DNA from: Dehalococcoidia bacterium
Lineage (GTDB): Bacteria; Chloroflexota; Dehalococcoidia; DSTF01; JACRBR01
DNA length: 47,855 nt
Assembly (NCBI GenBank): GCA_040902535.1
Contig: JBBDXD010000020.1
Coordinates: forward strand, 34,938 to 82,792
Direction of reading: 5' to 3'
The position numbers and the translations under genes were made by a program. Below, piece by piece: positions 1-7,829 of this stretch (the stretch's first letter is position 1; every line of letters begins with the position of its first letter). The notes under the pieces were generated by a model that saw nothing but the letters and a program-made list of their open reading frames with translations, was not told the origin of the DNA and did no database searches.

Positions 1-76
1 CGCGGTAAACGTGGGCGGCGCCAGCAAGTAGCGGGTTGGCATCGGTTCGCGTCTATTCGCGCCGGCGCGCGATGCC

Positions 77-97
77 GCGCGGGCTTTCAGCCCGCGC
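77..97. repeat. Palindromic intergenic repeat, family A, copy 1
   Basis: The core GCGGGCTTTCAGCCCGC is flanked by further complementary bases, giving an 8-bp stem around a 5-base TTTCA loop. The same core occurs at 7681-7701 and 7736-7756 and, inverted, at 16953-16972. All copies lie between genes. An open frame runs through this copy upstream of the methyltransferase start at 159, which is one reason not to extend that gene to 36. Confidence 0.75.
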
Positions 98-145
98 TCG
101 GTTGTCGGGCAGCTCTCGGGTCTGCGCCTCGGCGCTGCAATTCGT

Positions 146-151
146 TACCCT
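146..151 (+). promoter_or_regulatory. Candidate -10 box for a leaderless methyltransferase mRNA
   Basis: TACCCT sits 7 bases before the ATG at 159 and no Shine-Dalgarno sequence precedes the start. This geometry recurs at several other genes in the window. The hexamer is a weak match, so this is a tentative call. Confidence 0.3.
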
Positions 152-158
152 CGCACTC

Positions 159-842
159 ATGATCACCGTGCGGGGCAAACAGCTCGCAGACATCACCGCA
201 GATGAGCTGCGCTCGCTGATCGACGCGTATGACGGCGTGACGCTTGACGTCGGTGCGGGCGATGGGCGATTTGTGTACCACTACGCGCAGCAGCACCCGG
301 AGCGGTTCGTGATCGGCATCGACCCGGTGCGGGAGAACATGCGCGAGATCTCGGCGAAGGCGGCGAAGAAGCGAGAGCGCGGCGGCGCTGCGAATGTGCT
401 GTTCGTCGTCGGGAGCATTGAGCAGCCGCCGGAGGAGTTGCGCGGCGTCGCCGACGAGATCTTCGTGACGCTGCCGTGGGGGAGCCTGATGCGCGGGATC
501 ATTCTCGGCGAGGCTCAGGTGCTCGACGCGCTGGCGTCGTTCGGGACGCCCGGCGCGCGGATGCGGATCGTGCTGAACACACGCATCTTCGACGATCCGG
601 TGCCGCTCGAAGCGCGCGACCTGCCGGAGGTGACGCCCGACTACGCGCGCGAGACCCTGGCACCGGCGTTCGAGCGCGCGGGCATGCGCATCGGCCGGGC
701 TGAGTGGATGGACGCGGACGAAGTCGCTACGCTCGGCACGACGTGGGCCAAGCGGCTGTCGCATCGGCGGCCGCCGCGGTCGGTGGCGGTGTACGCTGCG
801 CGTACGACAACAGACAACACACAACAGACAACAGAGGGATGA
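159..842 (+). CDS. 16S rRNA (adenine1408-N1)-methyltransferase, KamB/NpmA family homologue
   Basis: The 227-residue protein has the class I SAM-dependent methyltransferase fold, with motif I LDVGAGDGR at residues 29-37 and GIDPV at 53-57. It lines up along its length with NpmA as I recall that sequence: GKQLADITADEL, then Asp30, Asp55, the LPWGSL loop with Trp107, and TTWAKR with Trp196. The two tryptophans are the residues that stack on the flipped A1408 in this family. Known members methylate A1408 of the 30S decoding site and block aminoglycosides. The ATG at 159 is preferred because the family begins there; the open frame extends upstream to 36 through a palindromic repeat. The stop overlaps the next start as ATGA. 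Family membership is strong; resistance activity in this host is inference. Confidence 0.85.
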   Translation: MITVRGKQLADITADELRSLIDAYDGVTLDVGAGDGRFVYHYAQQHPERFVIGIDPVRENMREISAKAAKKRERGGAANVLFVVGSIEQPPEELRGVADEIFVTLPWGSLMRGIILGEAQVLDALASFGTPGARMRIVLNTRIFDDPVPLEARDLPEVTPDYARETLAPAFERAGMRIGRAEWMDADEVATLGTTWAKRLSHRRPPRSVAVYAARTTTDNTQQTTEG

Positions 843-1336
843 CGGTGGGCAGTTCGCTTGTGATTCGGGCGCTGGAGCCGCGCGACGCTGAGGCATGCGA
901 TGCGGTGCTTGCGAGTTTGCCGTACTTCTTCGGCGACCCGGACGGTGTTCGCATGGCGCACGAGGCCGTACGGCACCAGCGCGGGTTTGTTGCAGAGGCG
1001 GACGGGGCGGTGCGCGGCTTTATCACGCTGGAGCAGCATCAGCCGGGGAGCAGCGAGATCACGTGGCTCGCGGTGCAGGCGGAGCATCGGCGTGGCGGCA
1101 TCGGGCGGATGCTGGTGGAGACGGCGGTGGAGTTGTTGCGCGGCGAGGGGCAGTCGATGCTGTTCGTGCTGACGCTGGGGCCATCGGTGCCGGAGCCTCC
1201 GAGCGTCGCGGACAACTACGAGGGCACGCGCGAGTTCTATCGTCGCACGGGATTCGTCGGGTTGCGGGAGTTCGGCCTGCGCGACTGGAATGACGCGTAC
1301 GCGCTGGTATTGGGGCGGCCACTGTTGCGAGGATAG
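839..1336 (+). CDS. GNAT family N-acetyltransferase
   Basis: This is a 165-residue single-domain GNAT protein. The acetyl-CoA binding motif A is clear: ITWLAVQAEHRRGGIGRMLV carries the Q/R-x-x-G-x-G/A loop. Toward the C-terminus, NYEGTREFYRRTGF is the usual alpha-4/beta-6 region. The start overlaps the stop of the 16S methyltransferase gene (ATGA), so the two are probably translationally coupled. The substrate cannot be read from the sequence. Coupling to a resistance-type methyltransferase makes a small-molecule amine substrate possible, but a protein N-terminus or an amino acid would fit equally well. Confidence 0.8.
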   Translation: MTVGSSLVIRALEPRDAEACDAVLASLPYFFGDPDGVRMAHEAVRHQRGFVAEADGAVRGFITLEQHQPGSSEITWLAVQAEHRRGGIGRMLVETAVELLRGEGQSMLFVLTLGPSVPEPPSVADNYEGTREFYRRTGFVGLREFGLRDWNDAYALVLGRPLLRG

Positions 1337-1346
1337 GGCAACCACG

Positions 1347-1840
1347 ATGAACCGTGACGCGCTTCGTGAACTGTTCGATTACACCACCTTCACCTGGGCA
1401 ACGTACGGCAATATCGTGCGTTCGCTGCCGAACCACGCGTTCGCGCAGGGGGTCGAAGGATCGGGGTGGCCGTCGCTGCGGGACGTGTTGTTCCACATCG
1501 CCGCGGGGTGGGACGATTGGATCTGCGAGCTGACCGGGAGACGTTTCAGCCCGTCGTTCGCGAGGAATTGACGACCTGGGAGGACATCGACTCGATCCGC
1601 TCGAAGACGAGGCCGCTGCTACATCGCATCATCGACGAGACGCCTGATGAAGAGCTGAACATGCCGACGAAGGCAGCGCTAGCGGCCCCCGCCCGCGCGC
1701 CGAGCGAGATCATCGCGCACATCCTGCTCCATGAGCGCGGGCACCACGGCGACGTGACGACGTTGCTCTCGGCGCTGGGGGTAACTCTGCCGTTGAGCGA
1801 CTACCTGGTGTTTGCGTTCTTCCGGGATCGCCCTGGCTGA
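1347..1840 (+). pseudogene. DinB-like four-helix protein, interrupted by one frameshift
   Basis: Two overlapping frames together make one DinB-superfamily protein of about 164 residues. The first runs from the ATG at 1347 (MNRDALRELFDYTTF) to WDDWICELTG. The second continues as ETFQPVVREELTTWEDID and ends at 1840. Adding one G to the GGG at 1536-1538 joins them without loss, giving ELTGETFQPVV. The second half contains LLHERGHHGDVTTLLSALG, the typical DinB C-terminal helix with its metal-ligand histidines. Members bind a divalent metal and some are thiol transferases. The break is either a recent mutation or a sequencing error; the rest of the gene shows no decay. Confidence 0.75.
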
Positions 1841-1891
1841 ATGTCGAAATGAGCTCGAGTTCGGGTGACAGATGGCCGGGAAGTCACTCCC

Positions 1892-1910
1892 CCTGACACG
1901 ATTCGTCAGG
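1892..1910. promoter_or_regulatory. Inverted repeat upstream of uvrA
   Basis: CCTGAC and GTCAGG face each other across 7 bases, about 25 bases before the likely uvrA -10 box. It could be an operator for a repressor or a weak hairpin; there is no T-tract to make it a terminator. It does not match the LexA boxes I know from E. coli or Bacillus. Confidence 0.35.
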
Positions 1911-1930
1911 AGACGGTCGGCGAACACGCG

Positions 1931-1939
1931 TGCTAGACT
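1931..1939 (+). promoter_or_regulatory. Extended -10 promoter of uvrA
   Basis: TGCTAGACT combines a TGn extension with a TAGACT hexamer, about 58 bases before the uvrA ATG. No good -35 box is present at 17 bases, as is usual for extended -10 promoters. Confidence 0.4.
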
Positions 1940-1997
1940 GCATCCCGCGTGACCCCGCCCGACCTCCGATATCTTGCTTCCAGGAGCCGATTAGCCG

Positions 1998-4900
1998 ATG
2001 CCATTGGACGCCATCATCGTCAAGGGCGCCCGCGAACATAACCTCAAGGACGTCGACGTCCGCATCCCGCGCGACCGTCTCGTGGTGATCACGGGGCTCT
2101 CGGGGTCCGGGAAGTCGTCGCTTGCCTTCGACACGATCTACGCCGAGGGGCAGCGTCGTTATGTCGAATCGCTGTCCGCCTACGCCCGCCAGTTCCTCGG
2201 CCAGATGGAAAAGCCCGACGTCGATTACATCGAAGGCCTGTCGCCGGCGATCTCGATCGACCAGAAGGGCGCCAGCCACAATCCGCGCTCGACCGTCGGC
2301 ACGGTGACGGAGATCTACGACTACCTGCGCCTGCTGTACGCGCGCGCCGGCACGCCGCACTGCCCGCAGTGCGGCCGCCCGATCGAGCGCCAGACGGTAC
2401 AGCAGATCGTCGACACGATCTTCGCAATCGAGCCCGGCAAGAAGCTGATGATCCTGGCGCCGATCATCCGCGACCGGAAGGGCGAGCATCAACACATCTT
2501 CGAAGATGGGCGACGGGCGGGCTTCGTGCGCGTTCGCGTCGACGGGCGGATCCGCGACCTCGGCGAGCAGATCGACCTCGACAAGAAGCGCAAGCACACG
2601 GTCGAGATCGTCGTCGACCGGCTGATCGCGGAGGGCGCCGAGGGCGAGGGCACGGCTTCGAGCGCGAGCCGGCTCGCGGACAGCGTCGAGCAGGCGCTGA
2701 AGCTCGGCGGCGGCACCGTGCTGGTGGACGTCGAGGGCGAGGGCGAGCGGATGTACTCCGAGCACTACGCCTGCGCGTTCGACGGCACGAACGTCGGCGA
2801 GATCGCGCCGCGCAACTTCTCGTTCAACAGTCCGCACGGTGCGTGCCCCGAATGCACGGGGCTCGGCGTGAAGATGGAGATCGACCAGGCGCTCGTGATC
2901 CCGAACCGCAGCGTGTCGATCGAAGGCGGGGCGATCTCACCGTGGTCGCGGCAACAGGCGACGAGCACGTGGTACTTCCGGATGCTGCAGGCGCTGGCGC
3001 GGAAGCACAATTTCAAACTGAACGTGCCGGTGAAGGAGATGAAGGACAAGCATCTTCGCCTGGTGCTGTACGGCGATCAGGACCCGATCTCGATCAACTA
3101 CAAGACGTCGGGTGGGCACACGAACCGGTGGGACACGACGTTCGAGGGCGTCATCCCGAACCTCTCGCGCCGGTATCGCGAAACGGACTCCGATTACATC
3201 CGCGGCGAGATCGAGCGCTACATGGCCGCGACGCCCTGCCCGGTGTGCAAGGGCGCACGTCTGAAGCCGGAAAGCCTCGCCGTGACGGTCGCGGGCGACA
3301 ACATCCACCGCGTGACGTCGATGGACGTGCGAGAAGCGCGCGACTGGATCGAACACATCGGCGGCAAGGATACGCCGCTGAGCGAGCGCGAACAGATGAT
3401 CGCGCGGCAGATCGTGAAGGAGATCCGCGAGCGCCTGACGTTCATGTTCGACGTCGGACTCGACTATCTGACGTTGAACCGCGCGGCGGGCACGCTGTCC
3501 GGCGGCGAGGCGCAGCGCATCCGCCTGGCGACGCAGATCGGTTCGAGCCTGATGGGTGTGCTGTACGTCTGTGACGAGCCGAGCATCGGGCTGCACCCGG
3601 TCGACGACGCGCGCCTGATCAAGACGCTGGAGCGCCTGCGCGATCTTGGCAATACGGTGCTGATCGTCGAGCACGACGAAGCGATGATGCGCGCGGCCGA
3701 CCACATCATCGACATGGGTCCGGGAGCGGGTGAAGGCGGCGGGCGCGTCGTCGCGGAGGGCACGATCGACGACATCATGGCGTCGGCAGGCTCGATGACC
3801 GGCGCGTACCTGTCGGGGCGGCGGTCCGTACCGATGCCTGAGACGCGCCGACCGGGCAGCGGCGCGTCGATCACGGTCGTCGGGGCGCGCGAGAACAATC
3901 TGAAGAATATCGATGTCGAGATCCCGCTCGCGAAGTTCGTGTGCATCACGGGCGTATCCGGCTCCGGCAAGAGCACGCTGATCAACGACCTGCTGTATAA
4001 GAAGGCGGCGCAGGAGTTGTACAACGCACGCGAGCGTCCCGGTAAGGTCGATGCGATCGACGGGCTCGAGCACATCGACAAGGTCGTGAACATCGACCAG
4101 TCGCCGATCGGCCGCACGCCGCGCTCGAACCCGGCCACGTACACCGGCACCTTCACGCCGATCCGCGAGCTGTTCGCGTCGGTGCCGGAAGCGCGGCTGC
4201 GCGGCTATACGCCGGGCCGTTTCTCGTTCAACGTGAAGGGCGGCCGCTGCGAGGCGTGTTCCGGCGACGGCTACATCGAGATCGAGATGCACTTCCTGCC
4301 GGACGTGACGGTGCCGTGCGAGGTGTGCAAGGGCAAACGCTACAACCGCGAAGCGCTCGAGATCCTGTACAAGGGCAAGAACATCGCCGAAGTGCTCGAT
4401 ATGACGGTCACCGAGGCGTGCGCGTTCTTCGAGAAGGTGCCGCGCATCTCGGCGAAGCTCGACACGCTGCACGACGTCGGGCTCGGCTATATCCGGCTCG
4501 GGCAGCCGGCGACGACGCTTTCGGGCGGCGAGGCGCAGCGCGTGAAGCTTTCGACGGAGCTTTCGAAGCGCTCGACGGGGCGCACGCTGTACATCCTCGA
4601 CGAGCCGACGACGGGGCTTTCGTTCGAGGACACGCGGGCGCTGCTGGAGGTGCTGCAACGGCTCGTCGATGGCGGCAATACGGTCGTCGTGATCGAGCAT
4701 CACCTGGACGTGATCAAGAACGCCGACCACATCATCGACCTGGGGCCGTTCGGCGGCGACCGCGGCGGCAGGATCATCGCGCAGGGGACGCCGGAGGAAG
4801 TGGCGCTCGTCGAGGAGAGCTTCACGGGCCAGTACCTGCTCCGCGTCCTTGCGAGTGAGCGCGTTGAAGCGGCGCGCGGCGCATCGAAGCGCAACGGCAT

Positions 4901-5051
4901 GACGAAGCGCGGCGCGGCGGCGAAGAACGTCGCGGCGGCTGCTTCGAACGGGCGCGCGAAGGCTGCGCTACCGGCGAAGAAGGCAACGAAGCCGCTTCCC
5001 GCATCGAAGAACGGCCGGCCGAAGACGAGGACGACAGCACGCGCGCGATGA
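1998..5051 (+). CDS. uvrA: UvrABC excinuclease subunit A
   Basis: The damage-recognition ATPase of nucleotide excision repair, 1017 residues. The first ABC half has Walker [10 protein letters not shown] at 33-41, a CPQC zinc element, the signature [12 protein letters not shown] near 500 and DEPSIGLHP near 525. The second half has [10 protein letters not shown] near 652, the C-x2-C zinc modules (CEACSGDGY and CEVCKGKRY), [12 protein letters not shown] near 841 and DEPTTGL near 868. After the usual family end at about residue 950 there is a tail of roughly 60 residues rich in Ala, Lys and Arg, ending TRTTARAR. The stop overlaps the next ATG, so the downstream gene is likely coupled. The identification is secure; the basic tail is unusual and might bind DNA. 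Confidence 0.97.
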   Translation: MPLDAIIVKGAREHNLKDVDVRIPRDRLVVITGLSGSGKSSLAFDTIYAEGQRRYVESLSAYARQFLGQMEKPDVDYIEGLSPAISIDQKGASHNPRSTVGTVTEIYDYLRLLYARAGTPHCPQCGRPIERQTVQQIVDTIFAIEPGKKLMILAPIIRDRKGEHQHIFEDGRRAGFVRVRVDGRIRDLGEQIDLDKKRKHTVEIVVDRLIAEGAEGEGTASSASRLADSVEQALKLGGGTVLVDVEGEGERMYSEHYACAFDGTNVGEIAPRNFSFNSPHGACPECTGLGVKMEIDQALVIPNRSVSIEGGAISPWSRQQATSTWYFRMLQALARKHNFKLNVPVKEMKDKHLRLVLYGDQDPISINYKTSGGHTNRWDTTFEGVIPNLSRRYRETDSDYIRGEIERYMAATPCPVCKGARLKPESLAVTVAGDNIHRVTSMDVREARDWIEHIGGKDTPLSEREQMIARQIVKEIRERLTFMFDVGLDYLTLNRAAGTLSGGEAQRIRLATQIGSSLMGVLYVCDEPSIGLHPVDDARLIKTLERLRDLGNTVLIVEHDEAMMRAADHIIDMGPGAGEGGGRVVAEGTIDDIMASAGSMTGAYLSGRRSVPMPETRRPGSGASITVVGARENNLKNIDVEIPLAKFVCITGVSGSGKSTLINDLLYKKAAQELYNARERPGKVDAIDGLEHIDKVVNIDQSPIGRTPRSNPATYTGTFTPIRELFASVPEARLRGYTPGRFSFNVKGGRCEACSGDGYIEIEMHFLPDVTVPCEVCKGKRYNREALEILYKGKNIAEVLDMTVTEACAFFEKVPRISAKLDTLHDVGLGYIRLGQPATTLSGGEAQRVKLSTELSKRSTGRTLYILDEPTTGLSFEDTRALLEVLQRLVDGGNTVVVIEHHLDVIKNADHIIDLGPFGGDRGGRIIAQGTPEEVALVEESFTGQYLLRVLASERVEAARGASKRNGMTKRGAAAKNVAAAASNGRAKAALPAKKATKPLPASKNGRPKTRTTARAR

Positions 5052-5431
5052 ACCCGCTCCAGAAGCGCATCCGTGGATCTCTGCTTGCGATCGATGGCAT
5101 GATCGAGAGCGAGGGCGCGTTCGGGCACGGCCAGGCGTTCTGGGTGAATGGCAAGCAGGTCGCACACTTCGACGGGTCGGACACGATCGAACTGCGCATC
5201 ACGCGGGCCGTCTTCAGCGAGCATCGCGACCGCTTGAAGGGCGATGCGCGCGTGATGCGGCACAGCGCCTCATCTGACTGGATTGACGTGCGTTTCAGCG
5301 CCGGCGGCGACGTGGCCCTCGTGATCGAATTGGCGGAACTCGCCGCCGCAGCGCACCGAGCGGCGCGGGGCACGACGCCGAAGCCGCCGCCCGAGGGCGC
5401 AGATCTGGCGCGCCGCAAGCGCTTTCATTGA
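5048..5431 (+). CDS. Luciferase-domain-like (DUF5519-type) protein
   Basis: A 127-residue protein with the pattern [23 protein letters not shown], then [18 protein letters not shown] and a helical segment. This resembles the small domain named luciferase or DUF5519 in databases, whose biochemical role is poorly defined despite the name. The start overlaps the uvrA stop by 4 bases (ATGA), so it is probably translated together with UvrA. The C-terminus is Pro/Arg rich and probably disordered. The family call comes from memory of conserved patterns and is moderate. Confidence 0.65.
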   Translation: MNPLQKRIRGSLLAIDGMIESEGAFGHGQAFWVNGKQVAHFDGSDTIELRITRAVFSEHRDRLKGDARVMRHSASSDWIDVRFSAGGDVALVIELAELAAAAHRAARGTTPKPPPEGADLARRKRFH

Positions 5432-5447
5432 CGGGACGTACGCGGTC

Positions 5448-5933
5448 GTGAACAAGCAAGAACTCGCGGAGATCACGAGATCGTCGTGGCGGGCGCTGGA
5501 GGCCGAACTAGTGGAGCTTTCAGATGAGCAGATGCTGCTGCCGGGCGTCGGCGGCGACTGGTCGGTGAAGGACGTGCTCGCGCATATTTCGGCGTGGGAG
5601 CGCATGTTTATCCGCGATATCGAACATGTGATGCGTGGTGAGGAGCCTGAACAGCCGGAGCTGTGGACGGGGCAGATTACCGGCGAGACCAACAGCCGCA
5701 TCTTCGCGGAGAACCGCGACCGTCCGCTCGCCGACGTGCATGCCGACTCCCGCGCGTCGCACGAGACGTTCGTCGGGGTGATCGACCGGCTTTCCGACGC
5801 CGATCTGTTCGACGCGCAGCGCTTTCCGCAGGCGTACGGCAACGCGATCGCGCCGTGGTTTCGCGATCATGGCGACCAGCACTACGCCGAACATCACGGA
5901 CAGATCGCGCGATGGAGAAGCTCGCTGGGATGA
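5448..5933 (+). CDS. DinB/ClbS-like four-helix protein, tandem copy 1
   Basis: A 161-residue protein that starts at a GTG. The N-terminal block MNKQELAEITRSS, then DWSVKDVLAHISAWERMF, is characteristic of the DinB/DfsB (ClbS-like) group, in which the His of the second helix is a likely metal or substrate ligand. The C-terminal HYAEHHGQIARW supplies further histidines. ClbS itself protects against the genotoxin colibactin, but most relatives have no known substrate. The stop overlaps the start of a close paralogue, so the pair is a tandem duplication read as one unit. Confidence 0.8.
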   Translation: MNKQELAEITRSSWRALEAELVELSDEQMLLPGVGGDWSVKDVLAHISAWERMFIRDIEHVMRGEEPEQPELWTGQITGETNSRIFAENRDRPLADVHADSRASHETFVGVIDRLSDADLFDAQRFPQAYGNAIAPWFRDHGDQHYAEHHGQIARWRSSLG

Positions 5934-6430
5934 ACAAGCAGGAGCTTGCGGAGATCACGCGATCGTCGCGAGGGGCGCTGGAAGCCGAACTGGCGCAGCT
6001 TTCGGACGAGCAGATGCTGACGCCGGGCGTCGTCGACGATTGGTCTGTCAAAGACGTGCTGGCGCATATCTCGGCGTGGGAGCGTATGTTCATCGATTGG
6101 ATCGACGCACTGATGCGCGGCGACAAGCCGGATCGCCCGGAGTTCTTCACCGACGAATGGACGGACAAGGTGAACGCGCGCGTGTACTGGGCACACCGTA
6201 CCGACTCGCTTGAGGTCGTACTGGCGGAGTTCCACGCGATGCATGAGGTAATGATGGAGTTCATCGAGGGTCTGTCCGAGGAGGACCTGTTTGATCATGC
6301 ACGCTTTCCGTGGGCGAACGGCCGTGAGATGGCGCCGTGGCTGCGGGCGAACGCCGACGAGCACTACGACGAGCATCGCGAGCAGCTTGAGGCCTGGCGG
6401 CGTGCGCAGCGCGAAAGGAAGAGCGAGTGA
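5930..6430 (+). CDS. DinB/ClbS-like four-helix protein, tandem copy 2
   Basis: The 166-residue paralogue of the preceding gene is nearly identical over the first 50 residues (MNKQELAEITRSS through SAWERMF) and diverges after that. It retains the second-helix His and a C-terminal HYDEHREQLEAW segment. The start at 5930 is chosen because it reproduces the N-terminus of copy 1 and overlaps its stop as ATGA; a longer form from 5912 adds only MEKLAG. A GTGA overlap joins it to the next gene. Function is unknown; the divergent second half suggests different substrates for the two copies. Confidence 0.8.
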   Translation: MNKQELAEITRSSRGALEAELAQLSDEQMLTPGVVDDWSVKDVLAHISAWERMFIDWIDALMRGDKPDRPEFFTDEWTDKVNARVYWAHRTDSLEVVLAEFHAMHEVMMEFIEGLSEEDLFDHARFPWANGREMAPWLRANADEHYDEHREQLEAWRRAQRERKSE

Positions 6431-6879
6431 TAGACGATGCGGCGGCGCAGGCGTTCGTGGAGAGGAACCGATCCGCTGCCATGACGACGCTGCGCGCAGA
6501 TGGCACGCCGCATACCGTGCGCGTCGGGATTGCGGTCGTCGATGGCAAGATCTGGAGTTCTAGCACCCAGGCACGGGCGCGCACGCGTCACCTGCGTCTC
6601 GATCCGCGATCGACGCTCTTCGTGTTCGACAGCGCGTGGGCGTATCTGACGCTGGAATGCCGCGTGACGTTGCTCGAAGGGTCCGACGTGCCTGAGCAGA
6701 GCGTAGGGCTGTTCCAGGTGATGCAGCAGGGCATATCGCCGGCGCCGGGTCCCGGCAAACTGCTGTGGAACGGCGCCGCGAAGACGCTCGAGGAGTTCAA
6801 GCAGGCGATGCGCGACGAGAAGCGCCTGATCTACGAGTTCGACGTCGTGCGCTCGTACGGCATGTACGGAGAGTCCTGA
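6427..6879 (+). CDS. PPOX-class (pyridoxamine 5'-phosphate oxidase-like) flavoprotein
   Basis: The 150-residue protein starts with GTG, overlapping the stop of the DinB copy 2 gene. The opening AFVERNRSAAMTTLRADGTPHTVRV and the later STQARARTRHLRLDPRSTLFVFD match the FMN/F420-binding split beta-barrel of the PPOX superfamily. The cofactor and substrate cannot be assigned. Genes of this type in actinobacteria and Chloroflexota are often F420-dependent; that is family knowledge, not something visible here. It sits in a chain of overlapping genes running from 5448. Confidence 0.75.
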   Translation: MIDDAAAQAFVERNRSAAMTTLRADGTPHTVRVGIAVVDGKIWSSSTQARARTRHLRLDPRSTLFVFDSAWAYLTLECRVTLLEGSDVPEQSVGLFQVMQQGISPAPGPGKLLWNGAAKTLEEFKQAMRDEKRLIYEFDVVRSYGMYGES

Positions 6880-6881
6880 CG

Positions 6882-7622
6882 ATGACCGAGCAGCCGAAGG
6901 CGATCTTCTTCGACATGGATGGCACGATTCTCGACTGGCAGTCGGGGATGGAGGAGTCGTGGCTCGCATCGTGCGAGCAGCATTGCGCCGGCGGCTACGT
7001 CCCAGCGGAGCTGCACGACGCGATCCGCGTGCGCCGCACGTGGTTCTGGGGCGACCCGGAGCGCGCGAATGCCGGCCGCATGGACCTGGACGCGTCGAGC
7101 CGGGAGATCGTGCGAAGGGCGTTCGACGACATGAGGATCAAGAGCGTCGAGTTGGCGCACCGGATCTCGGATGACTATCGCGCGCTGCGTGATCTCGCGA
7201 TCGCGCCGTATCCGGGAGCCATCGAACTGCTCGCGGGCCTGCAGTCGCGGGGGACGCGAATGGCGCTGATCACCAACGGCGCCGCGATCTCGCAGCGGCG
7301 GAGCGTCGAGCGGTTCGCGCTAGCGCGGTATTTCGACTGCGTTGTGATCGAAGGCGAGTTTGGCGTGGGGAAGCCGGACGAGCGCGTGTTTCAGCACGCG
7401 CTGGCTTCTTGCGGGGTCGAGGCGGCGGACACGTGGATGGTCGGCGACAGCCTGGAAGCCGACATCGCGCCTGCGGTGCGGCTTGGCATGCACGCCGTGT
7501 GGATCGATGGGGCCGGTGAGCTCGCGCCAACGGAAGCGCTGCGCGATCGAAATGCGCATGTGCGTCCGCATCGGGTTATCAAGCGGATCGATGAGTTGAT
7601 GGCGGGCGAGCGCACTTCGTGA
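6882..7622 (+). CDS. HAD-superfamily hydrolase (phosphoglycolate phosphatase-like)
   Basis: The 246-residue protein has all the HAD motifs: FFDMDGTILDW at the N-terminus with nucleophile DxDGT, ALITNG as motif II, the Lys of GVGKPDERVF as motif III, and VGDSLEADI as motif IV. An alpha-helical cap of about 100 residues lies between motifs I and II. It follows the PPOX gene by 2 bases, so it is the last gene of the 5448-7622 unit. The substrate is probably a small phosphate ester but is not predictable. Confidence 0.85.
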   Translation: MTEQPKAIFFDMDGTILDWQSGMEESWLASCEQHCAGGYVPAELHDAIRVRRTWFWGDPERANAGRMDLDASSREIVRRAFDDMRIKSVELAHRISDDYRALRDLAIAPYPGAIELLAGLQSRGTRMALITNGAAISQRRSVERFALARYFDCVVIEGEFGVGKPDERVFQHALASCGVEAADTWMVGDSLEADIAPAVRLGMHAVWIDGAGELAPTEALRDRNAHVRPHRVIKRIDELMAGERTS

Positions 7623-7670
7623 AATTGCCAGCGCCCGAGAGGGATCATGCCGGGTCTTCGGCGGATTGAT

Positions 7671-7765
7671 GCGCGAAGCCGCGCGGGCTTTCAGCCCGCG
7701 CTCGTTGTGGTCGTCGGCCAGCGTTGCGCGAAGCCGCGCGGGCTTTCAGCCCGCGCTCGTTGTGG
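7671..7765. repeat. Two direct copies of a palindromic repeat (family A, copies 2 and 3)
   Basis: A 40-base unit at 7671-7710 is repeated at 7726-7765. Each unit contains the palindrome GCGGGCTTTCAGCCCGC, followed by CTCGTTGTGG. The spacing is 55 bases start to start. It occupies the gap between two convergent genes, where paired hairpins could terminate transcription from either side, though no T-tracts follow. Confidence 0.8.
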
Positions 7766-7781
7766 CTACTTCGCCCCGGCC

Positions 7782-7803
7782 GGACGCAGCTAAAGCTACG
7801 TCC
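7782..7803. repeat. Palindromic intergenic repeat, family B, copy 1
   Basis: GGACGCAGCT and AGCTACGTCC face each other with one mismatch around a 2-base centre and are followed by CTACGATC. Two further copies lie at 15636-15657 and 15741-15762. It directly follows the family A pair, so this gap carries both repeat families. Confidence 0.7.
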
Positions 7804-7829
7804 CTACGATCCGGTCCCCCGAGCCCCAG

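Noticed and set aside
36-158. Upstream extension of the 16S methyltransferase
   Set aside because: The extra 41 residues run through palindromic repeat A and do not match the family N-terminus, which fits the ATG at 159.
2937-4730. Long open frame on the reverse strand over uvrA
   Set aside because: It lies antisense to a complete uvrA gene; its residues are the Arg/Ala/His/Asp-rich product expected from reading high-GC coding DNA backwards, with no recognisable domain.
7671-7765. Direct repeats as a CRISPR array
   Set aside because: Only two units, 15-base spacing, a palindromic unit and further copies scattered as single elements; no cas genes are present.
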